Shown one piece after another: positions 24,292 through 36,050 of a stretch of DNA of 64,000 nt (within the stretch, counting starts at the first letter, position 1; every line of letters begins with the position of its first letter). Both the position numbers and the translations under genes were made by a program. Origin of the DNA: Rhabditoides inermis. Its lineage: Eukaryota; Nematoda; Chromadorea; Rhabditida; Rhabditidae. The DNA is taken from assembly GCA_963966185.1 (NCBI GenBank), contig CAWZYM010000197.1, forward strand, positions 337,501 to 401,500, given 5' to 3'. Under the pieces are notes generated by a model, which saw only the letters and a program-made list of their open reading frames with translations, ran no database searches and was not told where the DNA came from.

Positions 24292-26219
24292 ATGGCAGAC
24301 GGCGGAGGGGCGCTCCCCGGCGATACTGATGACCATTCGACGTGAGTGTTTCATTCACCATTGGCGATCGAGATGTGGTCATCGCCGATTGCAGCGTTGT
24401 CGGACGCTGTTCGTGGAACTTTTTGATGCAGAAGAGGGAGAACATGGTGGACGACGTCGTCTATGTTATGAATGAGGTACTTTGTTGTTCGCATAATGCA
24501 CTATCAATTACGTTGTAGAAGTTTATCAAGAACGGTGGTGCCTTCATCGAGTGCAACTATTTCGCTCCTGATTCCATTCCTTTTACTCGTCGAATGGAGA
24601 TGGTTGACGAGATATGTCAGTTCCTGTGTCTAGTCAGTCTAATCTAGAATTTGCTTACAGGTGCACGAGCGAGCCTTCTTCCTACCGACACTTTCGGTAG
24701 CATTCAGTTCTACAAGTGGGCGTCGGCCCAGCGCGCACAGGTTAGACGCCTTTTTGCTTTCGATTATTTGTGATTCCTTCCGATTTCAGACATCGACTTC
24801 GGCACCCTCCTGTGCCTACGATGTCGTCTGCCACGATATCCGAAATGGTATTTCGAACCTACTTGTTTCCTGCTACTTTATATCTTTGAAGGAGGACTCA
24901 ATGAGTTTGCTGCCCGGTTGACCGCTCTGAAGCACGACACCGAGTCGTCGACGCTGACATCTTCTCTCCGCTCTCTCCTACCCGGCATCGGACACGCAGA
25001 GACAGCTAGCATGACCTGTGTAGGAGCCTCCTTACTCGGACTAGACACGTAAGCGGTATATTTTCTTCCCTTTTCAAATTTGGATTCAGGGAACTTGCCG
25101 CACTGGCGTTGTACGCGGGTTCAGCGCCGGTCGGGCCGTTTCTATCCGAAATGGATGCGAAGATGCTCTCCTTGTCCAGTGACCGCTACAAATTCGCAAA
25201 GTATGTTATTGCTCACGTAAATCATTTACTCGTGTGATTTAGACTCGGATGTGCCTTCATACAGGACCCGTCCCAGGAAACTGCCATGGATCTTCTGGCC
25301 ATCTCGGAGCGGATTTCTAAGGTTCGTCGGGATCCAAGTGTGAAGTTAGCATGCGTAGTGGGTGTTAGGCAGTGTTCACGCGGTAGTCACTATAACTATT
25401 CAGCAAACCTACCTGGTGACAGCAGCTGTTCTGCTCAACAAGTGCGGCATCTCAACGACCAAGCACGCCCACGCCCACATTGCTGGATGCTTTCTCGACT
25501 TGCAAGAACGTCTCCCCTCAGAAATCGTGATGGTACGAACCGGAATTGTTGTTAGTAGTAATTTTCACACATATATCAGGCTATACGGAAGGGATTCGGT
25601 CTCTCTGATGTTGCACTCGCCACCATAATCAACTGCGTGTTGGTGATCTGTCAGTCAATGGAGGAATGGAGAAAAGGCACACCAAAGGGTGGGTAACTTT
25701 TCCTGAAATTCAATGAAAACGTGTGGCTGATCTGCATGTCGTTCTATTAAGACTTCATCGATTCTCACTTTCAGAGAGTTTGCCTGCTCTATTTTATCGC
25801 ATTGTCAACGCCGAGCCGCTGATGCGCGACCTCATGGGCAAAGATCAACGCGCCGCGTGCGCAGCTGCGATTTTGCCAAGAATTTCCGAGCTGTCAGTTC
25901 ACTGTGCGGATATAAAGGTATGTCAAAATGCAGAGCTTAGTAATGTTTTTTGTCAGGTGTGTGGCGCCATTGCTCTACTGAAGAACGGAATCGAGGTCAT
26001 AGTCGGGTCGCGACAAAATCTGATGGACGACACGGTCAAGAAGGCATTGGGACTCGATGCGGGCATGCTCCTGTCTCTGCTAGGTTCTCTAGTAGGTACG
26101 TTTCAAGTCTTGTCATTGTTCATGGACAATTCACAGGCCCCTCCGTTGATGCTAAGGCGATGACGGCCCCTCTGAGGCGGGCGGTTCAGATGGACCACCT
26201 CCAGTCGACTTGGAAATAA
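24292..26219 (+). CDS. Uncharacterised protein X1, block 1 paralogue
   Basis: Thirteen exons join in one frame: 24292-24341, 24395-24476, 24519-24615, 24661-24740, 24790-24847, 24892-25048, 25090-25200, 25243-25321, 25404-25532, 25580-25688, 25775-25917, 25957-26095 and 26137-26219, giving 438 residues. It starts MADGGGALPGDTDDHS and ends QMDHLQSTWK. No signal peptide or family motif was recognised. Alternating short hydrophobic stretches (ELAALALYAGSAPVGPF, TYLVTAAVLLNKCG, VALATIINCVLVICQS) suggest an all-helical, perhaps helical-repeat fold. The paralogue X2 at 52,170-58,037 shares exon lengths and phases at every joint checked, but the proteins differ at many positions. The start follows ELL by about 0.8 kb. 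Function unknown; the conserved frame across both copies argues for a real gene. Confidence 0.75.
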
Positions 26220-26519
26220 TGAGCATTTATGCATCAGGTATAGTATGTCGAGTAAGGAATAAGTGTTTCAAATTCTCATCATTTCAGGTTACTACATGTT
26301 TTTTTTGTATTTTTACCAATGTATCTCTTTTGCCGCACCGATATGCAACAACATCGACACTTCTTCTCAGTGGTCAGTGCGGGGAGGGGGGTCGTGTAGC
26401 AGACAAAATCTAAGCAACAGTGCCGAACTTTTTAAAGTTCTTATTTTCGATAAGCTTGAAGCATATGGTTTGATGGCGTATAGCATTTCACTCTCTTTGC
26501 AGCGTTAACAATTCTGTGT

Positions 26520-26930
26520 CCTCCTACAGTCAGCACCTACTACAGTCACAGCAGCCCGCATAATGTGAGTGGGGGGGAGGGGCGGGGCGTAGAAGGATTC
26601 ATTGGATTTAGTGAGCTAGTTAATCGCTTTAGTCGTTGAGAAGCCCACATAATGTCAATGTGAGTGCTGGGAGGGGATGTTTGGAGCCACCCTATGTTGT
26701 CATGTTCTTCGATGTGTCCAGTTTTATAGAAAGCGTGCAACTTGGGAAACATGATGGTTTTTTGGTTGATTAATCATACTTCTAATGTCCTACTATAATC
26801 TAATGTTAAGGTGTGGGTATACTGTACAGATACGGATTCCTTTTTAGGCTAAGATGATGTCATTTCAGATCCTCCACATGAGGTTGATTGATTACCGGAC
26901 TGAGATTGATAGTGTTTTCTGGTGCGCTTA
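26520..26930 (+). pseudogene. Remnant of the gene downstream of X (SH2-like gene in block 2)
   Basis: Short stretches match block 2: CAGCAGCCCGCATAATGTGAG at the exon/donor (26,550 versus 58,421), the intron segment GATGTTTGGAGCCACCCTA (26,676 versus 58,456), and TACTGTACAGATAC near 26,820 through an acceptor ending TTTCAGATCC. After that acceptor the SH2-like coding exon of block 2 is absent. Little coding sequence remains. Confidence 0.5.
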
Positions 26931-27230
26931 TTGGGTTGTGCAATTTGCGAAATTTCTCGAAATTTCGAAATTTTAATTCTTTCTCTGTTGTTTTCTACTT
27001 CTTCTGGTTGTGTTGTTGTCATTTTCATATTCTCTATTAATCGTATGCATTTAGATGAATCGGGTATTGCGGCGGTTGGTGTCGCATCGCGGGGTGCTGG
27101 CCCCGCAGTCGCGGCCCTCGTCTGTGTCCGCTTCCTCTCTGCTCTGCGCCAGGAAAGCGGAGCAGCAGCAAAAGCGCCAGATTCTTTTCAAGATGGGCAA
27201 CGAGACGCCGTCCCGCGTCGTCAGATACGT

Positions 27231-27314
27231 CATGTGAGTACCAGTTTTTTAAACATCACGTTCGAGCTATGTCATGTGAGTACCAGTTTTTTAAACATCA
27301 CGTTCGAGCTAAGT
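27231..27314. repeat. 42-bp direct duplication spanning a splice donor
   Basis: CATGTGAGTACCAG plus 28 further bases is repeated at 27,231 and 27,273. It duplicates the end of exon 1 and its donor. Use of the second donor would create ATG TGA at the joint, a stop, so the first donor is the sensible one. Confidence 0.8.
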
Positions 27315-27516
27315 CAATGTTTGTTTGTTTTTTCCTCATTGTTTTTGTGATGTTTTATTTACAAAATGATTGTTCAGCTTCCCCACGATTCCCGGGGAAA
27401 CTGTGGAGAACAACACGTTCATGTACAACATCGCGAAGAACGAGGACTGGCCCAAGCTCGCCACCGCCTCCCCCAAGGAGATGTGCGTGATTAAAATCAT
27501 GGCTTGTTTCGTAATT

Positions 27517-27522
<6 letters not shown>

Positions 27523-27566
<44 letters not shown>
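27523..27566. repeat. (TA)n microsatellite
   Basis: An uninterrupted run of about 20 TA dinucleotides in an intron of the M3-like fragment. Confidence 0.95.
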
Positions 27567-27569
<3 letters not shown>

Positions 27570-28450
27570 ATTGTATACTATAGTATACCATAATAATAAT
27601 GTACTTCCAGGTACGAGGGCACCGTTCGTATGTTGATGGAATACGGCGCCACTGTGCAGGAACACCTCGAGCACCTCGAGAAACGTGCGTTTCGTTTTAT
27701 TGATTTTTAATTTCTATTCATGCGAATCCTTACATTTCTTTTGCAATTGCACTCTTTGAGAACTATGTATTCATATCTGCGACAGCATAGCGAAACAAAC
27801 ATATTATGGGAGTGTAGAATTAAACTTATCGCAGAGCTGGAGGCGGGGGAGTCTGCGCAGCTGTCGTTTGAGACTGTGGTGGATCCGCTGTTGACGGAGG
27901 AGTACGAGGTGGTCTCTGGCTTTAACATCTCACAATATAATATGAGTACGAGGAGGCTTCGCCTTCCAGACCCTCCACCTCAAGATGCTCACCGACTGGC
28001 CCGACGGCAACAGGAAGCTCTTCGACTCGGACCTCCACCACGTGCGTTTATTAGATTGTCTTTGATTCCTTTATTCTTTACTGTAACATTTTTCGAAGCT
28101 AACTAGTGTCACGCTGGTAGAATTATTGTTATTAGCAGTACTGGTTGATAGTGAGAGCGTGAAACTTAATTCACGCTGTTGTACAACAAATGTCAGTTAT
28201 CGGCCGTTTCGGATTGGTTGTTTCGTGCGTGAAACTGATAACCTTTTTTCTTAAGGTTTTCAGAATTGAACCCTTTTCGAGAGTGCGAACGTGGTCAACG
28301 ACTGTGGTTTCAGATCAAGATCATGTGCGCGCGCGACCAGATGGAGAAGTTGACGGACGGGCCGTCCGGGACGGCAACTTCCAGAAGGCCATCACACAGC
28401 TATACGAGAACAGGGAGGGACTCAACGAGTGGCAGCTCTCTTCAGGGTAG

Positions 28451-29160
28451 GGTAATTGATACTCGATTCACACTCTTAAACACGCCCGAAAATTGGTAAC
28501 TTGGGCTGAGTGGATTCCGGCGGAATGTGTTTTAATCACTGATTGGCAATCAGTGATGCGGGATTGTTATGTGCTCTCTTGTTAAGAGGCCAATGGTGGT
28601 TCTCACTCAAGGTGGTAGTTGTTTTATTAGAACAACGCAAGTAATAGCAACACAATTATAGGAACAACAATACAATAAGTTACAACAGTAATTATCGCAC
28701 ACTTCTACGAATGACGTAATAGATGGAGAACGGGAATACAATAAACGGGCTAGACACAAGCGTAAGAATGCCTATTGGACGTTTTCCAGCCCACCTCTCC
28801 TATCGTAATCCATCGCGTGCGCTACAGTGAGAGTGAATCGACGTACCATTGATACTAGGGGTTATAAATAGCCTACGGTATAGAGGGGTTTGATTTCAGA
28901 AGAACTAAGTGAATGGCAAATCGATTGCACGGCTACTTTTTGAGATACAGCCATAATATTGCGCGCTGAGATCAAAACTGAAATCATCTCATAACTCTAT
29001 TAGAAATCAACTTTTTCTCAAAAGTTAACGGAAAATGAAAAATTATCTTCTTGAAACACTTTGAAGAAACTGATGTGTGAATGGCAAATCGATTGCACGC
29101 CTACTTTTTGAGATACAGCCATAAGATCGCGCGCTTCGAGATACTCTCGTCCGCGAATAC
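28451..29160. other. Intergenic, with a 50-bp direct repeat
   Basis: No gene was accepted. GAATGGCAAATCGATTGCAC followed by CTACTTTTTGAGATACAGCC occurs at about 28,910 and again at 29,079, so a short repeat is present twice. Confidence 0.5.
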
Positions 29161-29309
29161 CAGGCGAGAGAGAGAGATTGCGAAACTCGCCAACATTTTG
29201 CAACACTCCCTCTATTCGATAATTTCACAACCGCACTCAGCCGCTCTACCTTATCGAGAAATAGAGAGAGAGGAAGGATGAGAGAGAGATGGTGAAAGAG
29301 AGACAGAAC

Positions 29310-29370
<61 letters not shown>
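29160..29370. repeat. (GA)n-rich microsatellite region
   Basis: GAGAGA runs with scattered interruptions, purest at about 29,310-29,367. Low-complexity ORFs here reflect the dinucleotide repeat. Confidence 0.9.
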
Positions 29371-29371
<1 letters not shown>

Positions 29372-29390
29372 ATGTGGGTGTGTGAGACAT

Positions 29391-30240
29391 CTACGACAAT
29401 CTGCCACCGCGCACCTCCTCAGCCAGCGTGTCTCTGTCGGCGGTGTATATGTGTCGGTCGTGTGTGGTCGAGGCGTCGCTGTCTAGCTCCCCTGTATACT
29501 CCTTCTCAGAGGGTGGTCGACTGTGCCCACTCTTGAAGTGCGCCGTCTCCTCACTCTTCGCTGACTGCTGCTGTCCGGGCTGTTGCAATACTGCAAATCA
29601 ATCAATATCAATCGATAAACGGGGCGGCTGACCTGCTGTTTGTGGCTGCGGCGGCACTTTCGGGTTCATATCGCGCGTGAGGTTGATGGGCAGAAACTGG
29701 AATGCGGCAGGTACGGTACTGCTACAGTAATCCTCATACCATGTGCTGATAAGGGTAGATCATCGAGGTGTTGTAGAAAGCCGCGCTCCATGCGGGGTTC
29801 ACGAGTGAGTGATGAATAGGAAGACTGTAGATACAGTAACCAGTACCGGTACCGTACCTGATATCTAAAGTGAAATGATCCCGGTAGGCAGACGGCGATG
29901 AACATTCGTAGCACTCGCCACGACACCTCCATCGCGTCGCCAAAACTGCAAAGGGGTACGGTAGAATACAGTATTCCAAAGACGACACAGTGGAACACTA
30001 TGCGTCCACGTTAACCACGAACACCGGGGAAAATGTATCCATACACATCATAAAGATTTAAGATATATTCCGTGACAATGCTTTCGACGCACAAACAACT
30101 CCAAGGGAGGGGGCGGGGCACATATGGGCGTGGCGACGCGGCATCTCCAGCTCGTAGAGGGCCTCGCTGTACTTCGTTCGAAATGGCGTGACGAGAACCA
30201 GTTTCGAGAGCGCGGGAGCAGTGTGGGCGGGATATAGAGG
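29391..30240 (-). CDS. Partial minus-strand gene of unknown function
   Basis: Several minus-strand exons seem real because they end at good splice sites. In reading order they are a segment containing LVTPFRTKYSEALYELEMPR (near 30,150-30,210), then MEVSWRVLRMFIAVCLPG (hydrophobic), then SLVNPAWSAAFYNTSMIYPY ending at a GTATGAG donor near 29,735. Next is FLPINLTRDMNPKVPPQPQT near 29,640-29,695, and finally a hydrophilic tail starting PGQQQSAKSEETAHFKSG and ending LAEEVRGGRLS with a stop at 29,391. The tail is acidic and Ser/Thr-rich. A hydrophobic start and hydrophilic tail suggest a membrane protein, but this is inference. The 5' part is not visible and may be lost at the minisatellite boundary. 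Family not recognised. Confidence 0.4.
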
Positions 30241-30501
30241 GGCGTGGCGGAACTCCTCCTCCAGTACGTGGAGGAGGGGCGGTGCCTAAAGGGGCGTCGC
30301 ATCGGTGCTCACCTAGCTCGGAACAGCAGGGGTGCGTGTGATGGGAGGCGAGGATGGAGGGGGGAATGACGATGGGAGAGAGAGGGAATGATGTGATCGG
30401 AAGAGAGGAGGGAATGACCGCATGCGAGTTCAAGTTTCCGAATTGCAATTGACGGCTCCCCGAAATCTGCACAACTTTTCGGCAATTAGAAAATGACTCC
30501 A

Positions 30502-31505
30502 GACACCACGACACCACGACCCTCTAGTGTCGACACCACGACACCATGGGGTCGACACCACGACACCACGACCCTCTAGTGTCGACACCACGACACCATG
30601 GGGTCGACACCACGACACCACGACCCTCTAGTGTCGACACCACGACACCATGGGGTCGACACCACGACACCACGACCCTCTAGTGTCGACACCACGACAC
30701 CATGGGGTCGACACCACGACACCACGACCCTCTAGTGTCGACACCACGACACCATGGGGTCGACACCACGACACCACGACCCTCTAGTGTCGACACCACG
30801 ACACCATGGGGTCGACACCACGACACCACGACCCTCTAGTGTCGACACCACGACACCATGGGGTCGACACCACGACACCACGACCCTCTAGTGTCGACAC
30901 CACGACACCATGGGGTCGACACCACGACACCACGACCCTCTAGTGTCGACACCACGACACCATGGGGTCGACACCACGACACCACGACCCTCTAGTGTCG
31001 ACACCACGACACCATGGGGTCGACACCACGACACCACGACCCTCTAGTGTCGACACCACGACACCATGGGGTCGACACCACGACACCACGACCCTCTAGT
31101 GTCGACACCACGACACCATGGGGTCGACACCACGACACCACGACCCTCTAGTGTCGACACCACGACACCATGGGGTCGACACCACGACACCACGACCCTC
31201 TAGTGTCGACACCACGACACCATGGGGTCGACACCACGACACCATGGGGTCGACACCACGACACCACGACCCTCTAGTGTCGACACCACGACACCATGGG
31301 GTCGACACCACGACACCACGACCCTCTAGTGTCGACACCACGACACCATGGGGTCGACACCACGACACCACGACCCTCTAGTGTCGACACCACGACACCA
31401 TGGGGTCGACACCACGACACCACGACCCTCTAGTGTCGACACCACGACACCATGGTGTCGACACCACGACACCATGGGGTCGACACCACGACACCACGAC
31501 ACCCG
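30502..31505. repeat. 52-bp minisatellite, about 19 units
   Basis: Each 52-bp unit is made of a 30-bp half (GTCGACACCACGACACCACG, then ACCCTCTAGT) and a 22-bp half (GTCGACACCACGACACCATG, then GG). Units are nearly identical, with a doubled 22-bp half near 31,225-31,257 and variants at the right edge near 31,450. Each half begins with the palindrome GTCGAC. Open frames on both strands follow from the repeat and are not genes. Confidence 0.97.
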
Positions 31506-31535
31506 CTCACCGCCGCCGCCAGCTACTCTCTATCC

Positions 31536-32150
31536 GTCTCTACTGTCTTTATGGAGACTGTAATATGGAAAAAAAACGGTCTTGTGATATGATCTGTGAC
31601 CGGCCCTTCAGTTTATGAGGAGGGAGACCGAAAGAGGATGGGCGATAGACAGAGTTTTTTTCTCGTTTTTCTTCGCGGTTCTTCGCAAATGTCTTCGAAG
31701 CGCGAAGCATTGTGCTTCGAAGATGTCTTTGAAGGGCTTTTAGACATGAATATATTTAGACATCGATGTTGGAGAGACGCCGCCGCGGAAGGCCAAGTAG
31801 GGCAGGGAGAGCGGGCGGAGCAGGGCCGTCACGAGCGGCAGCAAGGGCAGCGAGAGGAGTGCGAGGAGTGCAGAGGGAAGGGTATAAGGGTGATGGGAAG
31901 TGGGGCTCGAGGAGCGTGGTGGATGGTGACAGGATAGAAATGGTGCTGTGCTTTGTTTGTGCATAGTTTGGCATGAACAACTTTCACTCTGCTCAACATG
32001 TTGGGAAGGATTCTCGTCGATGCGCCCGATTATTTGTCAACGGCCGGGAGAAAACGCACCCGATCGCACATCTCACCACGGGGCGTCCTGGAGTGATGAA
32101 AACGGAAAAGGGGCGGAGCTTAAGAACCAACGGAGCGCGCCGATCTAATT
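31536..32150 (+). pseudogene. Degenerate third copy of coiled-coil gene parts and downstream sequence
   Basis: 31,536-31,620 resembles intron 3 of the coiled-coil gene (3,597-3,690, CTACTGTCTTTAT...GATCTGTGACCGGC). 31,770-31,910 resembles exon 10 (AGAGCGGGCGGAGCAGGGCC), but with stops in the expected frame. 32,005-32,045 (TTGGGAAGGATTCTCGTCGA) matches, in reverse orientation, 45,500-45,545 of block 2. This shows what originally followed exon 10. A relic, not a gene. Confidence 0.55.
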
Positions 32151-32230
32151 GTCTTTAGTGTCGGAAAAAATTGCATGAACGAGTAGGAAAATTATTCTAA
32201 ATGTGTTATCAATTTTGTTACTCCAAATAT

Positions 32231-33060
32231 GGGTTGACAAATTGTTAACACAATCCCTCTGAGCAGTTTGAGACCATATAGACTCGTCTACGCCATTTGC
32301 CAAGCCTGATCCGCGCCACTATCTAAGTCGACCGGAGACTGATCTACCACCACTCACTACGCAATCACTCTCACTGATATCGAAAATCCGGGTTGACAAA
32401 TTGTTAACACAATCTCTCTGAGCAGTTTGAGACCATATAGACTCGTCTACGCCATTTGCCAAGCCTGATCCGCGCCACTATCTAAGTCGACCGGAGACTG
32501 ATCTACCACCACTCACTACGCAATCACTATCACTGATATCGGAAATCCGGGTTGACAAATTGTTAACACAATCCCTCGGAGCAGTTTGAGACCATATAGA
32601 CTCGTCTACGCCATTTGCCAAGCCTGATCCGCGCCACTATCTAAGTCGACCGGAGACTGATCTACCACCACTCACTACGCAATCACTATCACTGATATCG
32701 AAAATCCGGGTTGACAAATTGTTAACGCAATCCCTCTGAGCAGTTTGAGACCATATAGACTCGTCTACGCCATTTGCCAAGCCTGATCCGCGCCACTATC
32801 TAAGTCGACCGGAGACTGATCTACCACCACTCACTACGCAATCACTATCACTGATATCGAAAATCCGGGTTGACAAATTGTTAACACAATCCCTCTGAGC
32901 AGTTTGAGACCATATAGACTCGTCTACGCCATTTGCCAAGCCTGATCCGCGCCACTATCTAAGTCGACCGGAGACTGATCTACCACCACTCACTACGCAA
33001 TCACTATCACTGATATCGAAAATCCGGGTTGACAAATTGTTAACACAATCCCTCTGAGCA
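32231..33060. repeat. 159-bp satellite, five units plus a partial
   Basis: GGGTTGACAAATTGTTAAC begins units at 32,231, 32,390, 32,549, 32,708, 32,867 and 33,026, exactly 159 bp apart each time. Units differ by only one to a few bases (for example CCCTCGGAG versus CCCTCTGAG). The sixth unit is cut at about 33,060, where the next satellite begins. Confidence 0.98.
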
Positions 33061-33619
33061 TCGCACAAGACGAAGACGACACAAGTCAGAGAGAGGAGGG
33101 GGGGGGGAGGAGAGAGGGAAGGAGGGAGAGAGAGAGAGAGGGAGTCTGTGTTTCAACTACACCAGTACCCACTACCACGACGGTTGCCAATTCTCCCTCC
33201 TCCTTCTCCTCACACGCGGTCTCTTCTCATCGCACAAGACGAAGACGACACAAGTCAGAGAGAGGAGGGGGGGGGGGAGGAGAGAGGGAAGGAGGGAGAG
33301 AGAGAGAGGGAGTCTGTGTCTCAACTACACCAGTACCCACTACCACGACGGTTGCCATTTCTCCCTTCTCCTTCTCCTCACACGCGGTCTCTTCTCATCG
33401 CACAAGACTAAGACGACACAAGTCAGAGAGGGGGGGGAAGGAGAGAGGGAAGGAGGGAGAGAGAGAGAGGGAGTCTGTGTTTCAACTACACCAGTACCCA
33501 CTACCACGACGGTTGCCAATTCTCCCTCCTCCTTCTCCTCGCACGCGGTCTCTTCTCATCGCACAAGACGAAGACGACACAAGTCAGAGAGGGGGGGAGG
33601 GGAAGGAGAGAGGGAAGGA

Positions 33620-33667
<48 letters not shown>

Positions 33668-33837
33668 AAAAGAGAGAGTGAGTCTGTGTCTCAACTACAC
33701 CAGTACCCACTACCACGACGGTTGCCATTTCTCCCTCCTCCTTCTCCTCACACGCGGTCTCTTCTCATCGCACAAGACGAAGACGACACAAGTCAGAGAG
33801 GGGGGGAGGGAAAGGAGAGAGGGAAGGAGGAAGAGAG

Positions 33838-33874
<37 letters not shown>

Positions 33875-34360
33875 AAAAGAGAGAGGGAGTCTGTGTCTCA
33901 ACTACACCAGTACCCACTACCACGACGGTTGCCATTTCTCCCTCCTCCTTCTCCTCACACGCGGTCTCTTCTCATCGCACAAGACGAAGACGACACAAGT
34001 CAGAGAGAGGAGGGGGGGGAAGGAGAGAGGGAAGGAGAGAGAGAGAGAGAGAGAAAGAGAGAGCAAAAGAGAGAGGGAGTCTGTGTCTCAACTACACTAG
34101 TACCCACTACCACGACGGTTGCCATTTCTCCCTCCTCCTTCTCCTCACACGAGAGAGAGAGGGGGGGGGGGAAGGAGAGAGGGAAGGAGGGAGAGAGAGA
34201 GAGAGAGACACAGAGAGAGAGAGAGAGAGAGCAAAAGAGAGAAGGTGTCTGTGTCTCAACTACACCAGTACCCACTACCACGACGGTTGCCATTTCTCCC
34301 TCCTCCTTCTCCTCACACGCGGTCTCTTCTCATCGCACAAGACAAAGACGACACAAGTCT

Positions 34361-34409
<49 letters not shown>

Positions 34410-34761
34410 AGGGGGAGGGGAAGAAGAGAGGGAAGGAAGGAGAGAGAGAGAGAGAGAGAGAGGGAGTCTGTGTCTCAACTACACCAGTACCCACTACCAC
34501 GACGGTTGCCATTTCTCCCTCCTCCTTCTCCTCACACGCGGTCTCTTCTAATCGCACAAGACGAAGACGACACAAGTCAGAGAGAGGAGGGGGGAAGGAG
34601 AGAGGGAAGGAGAGAGAGAGAGAAAGAGAAAGCAAAAGAGAGAGGGAGTCTGTGTCTCAACTACACCAGTACCCACTACCACGACGGTTGCCATTTCTCC
34701 CTCCTCCTTCTCCTCACACGCGGTCTCTTCTCATCGCACAAGACAAAGACGACACAAGTCT

Positions 34762-34792
<31 letters not shown>

Positions 34793-34990
34793 GAAGAAGA
34801 GAGGGAAGAAGGGAGAGAGAGAGGGAGTCTGTGTCTCAACTACACCAGTACCCACTACCACGACGGTTGCCATTTCTCCCTCCTCCTTCTCCTCACACGC
34901 GGTCTCTTCTCATCGCACAAGACAAAGACGACACAAGTCAGAGAGAGAGGGGGGGGAAGGAGAGAGGGAAGGAGGGAGAGAGAGAGAGAG

Positions 34991-35042
<52 letters not shown>

Positions 35043-35110
35043 AAAGAGAGAGGGAGTCTGGGAGTCTGTGTCTCAACTACACCAGTACCCACTACTACGA
35101 CGGTTGCCAT
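33060..35110. repeat. GA-rich satellite with a conserved core, about 11 units
   Basis: A conserved core (CAACTACACCAGTACCCACT, then ACCACGACGGTTGCCA, CCTCCTTCTCCTCACACGCG and CGCACAAGACGAAGACGACA) alternates with a variable GA/G tract. Unit lengths range from about 160 to 240 bp because of the GA tract. One unit near 34,150 lacks part of the core. A long open frame (33,686-35,236) persists only because the tract length varies in a compatible way. Confidence 0.95.
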
Positions 35111-35114
35111 AGTA

Positions 35115-35734
35115 TTATACCTCTTTTGCATATTCAAATTAGGTCATATCTCAGCTCCTATTACAGTTACGACTTTGATACTTCGTATAGGTACGAAGTG
35201 CTGGAATACTTATTGTTTAGTATACAATTTATCTAATTAGACATCATTTGCATATTCCAAATAAGGTCATGTGCATAGCTCAGCTCCTATTGTAGATACA
35301 AACTTGATACTCAGTACAGGTAACAAGTTATGCACCTTAATCGCTCATAACTTCTTTCGGAGAAAAGATACAAAGATGGCGTCAATTAGTGATCTGACAT
35401 ATACATCATTTGCATATTCCAAATAAGGTCATGTGCATAGCTCAGCTCCTATTGTAGATACAAACTTGATACTCAGTACAGGTAACAAGTTATGCACCTG
35501 AATTGACTGACTGTTTTGTCTACGCTTGTATGAGATAATATTGTAGCCGTTTTAATAGATGATTTATGGCAAAAAGTTTTTTGTAAAGAAATTGGCCATC
35601 GTCTATAATCTATACTCATATGTTTGACTTGTTCTGAAGCTCACCTAGCGGCCGCAGGCCGCTAGTCTTTGTAAATACTTATTATATACATCATCTACAA
35701 ATGCATCGGACGCTGCTATCACTCGAAGATCACT
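35115..35734. repeat. AT-rich repeat zone before block 2
   Basis: ACATCATTTGCATATTCCAA begins a segment of about 96 bp at 35,241 and again at 35,403 (period 162), with a weaker copy near 35,119. The intervening CGCTCATAACTTCTTTCGGA is found inverted near 59,375. A perfect hairpin lies at 35,645-35,665. No coding sequence was seen. Confidence 0.7.
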
Positions 35735-36050
35735 AGCTGACCGTTCGCGTGTTGGATTCAACTCATTGGCGGCATGACACGACACGAGTCTCGTTTGACC
35801 GAAAGGAGGAGTGCGACTCCGCACAGAGGTCGACTAGATCCGCCAGCATCGACATACCCATGCGAACTATAGACAACGTAATACAACGAATTTCCGTCTA
35901 ATTCGCATATCGATTAGCAAGGCAAACTCGTCCCTATTTGCATTGTCATTAGCCTGATGATAATTAGTCATTCCTCGCGAGCTCGCCGATTTGCATGTGT
36001 GGAGGGGCGAATAAAAGGCGGGCGCGGCGGGCTGCCGGCACTCATTCGCC
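35735..36050 (+). promoter_or_regulatory. Upstream region of msp copy 2
   Basis: Matches bases 1-325. The homology between blocks starts exactly at AGCTGACCGTTCGCG. It carries the same TATA-like AATAAAAGG about 40 bp before the start codon. Promoter role is inferred from position and from conservation with copy 1. Confidence 0.5.

Larger units (their letters stand above)
27055..28450 (+). pseudogene. M3-peptidase-like N-terminal fragment
   Basis: Exons 27,055-27,233, 27,378-27,482, 27,611-27,684, about 27,835-28,041 and 28,314-28,450 give a protein starting MNRVLRRLVSHRGVLAPQS, a likely mitochondrial presequence (Arg-rich, Ser-rich, few acids). Segments FPTIPGETVENNTFMYNIAK and LSFETVVDPLL resemble the helical N-terminus of M3 metallopeptidases (oligopeptidase A type). 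The catalytic HExxH part is absent: homology ends at 28,450 with a stop. In the last exon, IKIMCARDQMEKLTDG and GNFQKAITQLYENREGLNEW lie in different frames, so a one-base-type frameshift is present. The exon around 27,930 is also hard to join cleanly. I read it as a truncated, decaying copy; the family call is tentative. It has no visible counterpart in block 2. Confidence 0.4.

Noticed and set aside
30502..31505. CRISPR-like regular array
   Set aside because: Units are contiguous without unique spacers, the genome is eukaryotic, and there are no cas genes. It is a minisatellite.
33686..35236. 516-codon open reading frame with SVSQLHQYPLPRR repeats
   Set aside because: It is the satellite core read through GA tracts; shifted versions are also open, and there are no splice or start signals.
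35645..35690. Helitron 3' end (hairpin followed by CTRR)
   Set aside because: The hairpin is there, but no CTRR end lies 10-12 bases after it in either direction, and no TC start was identified.
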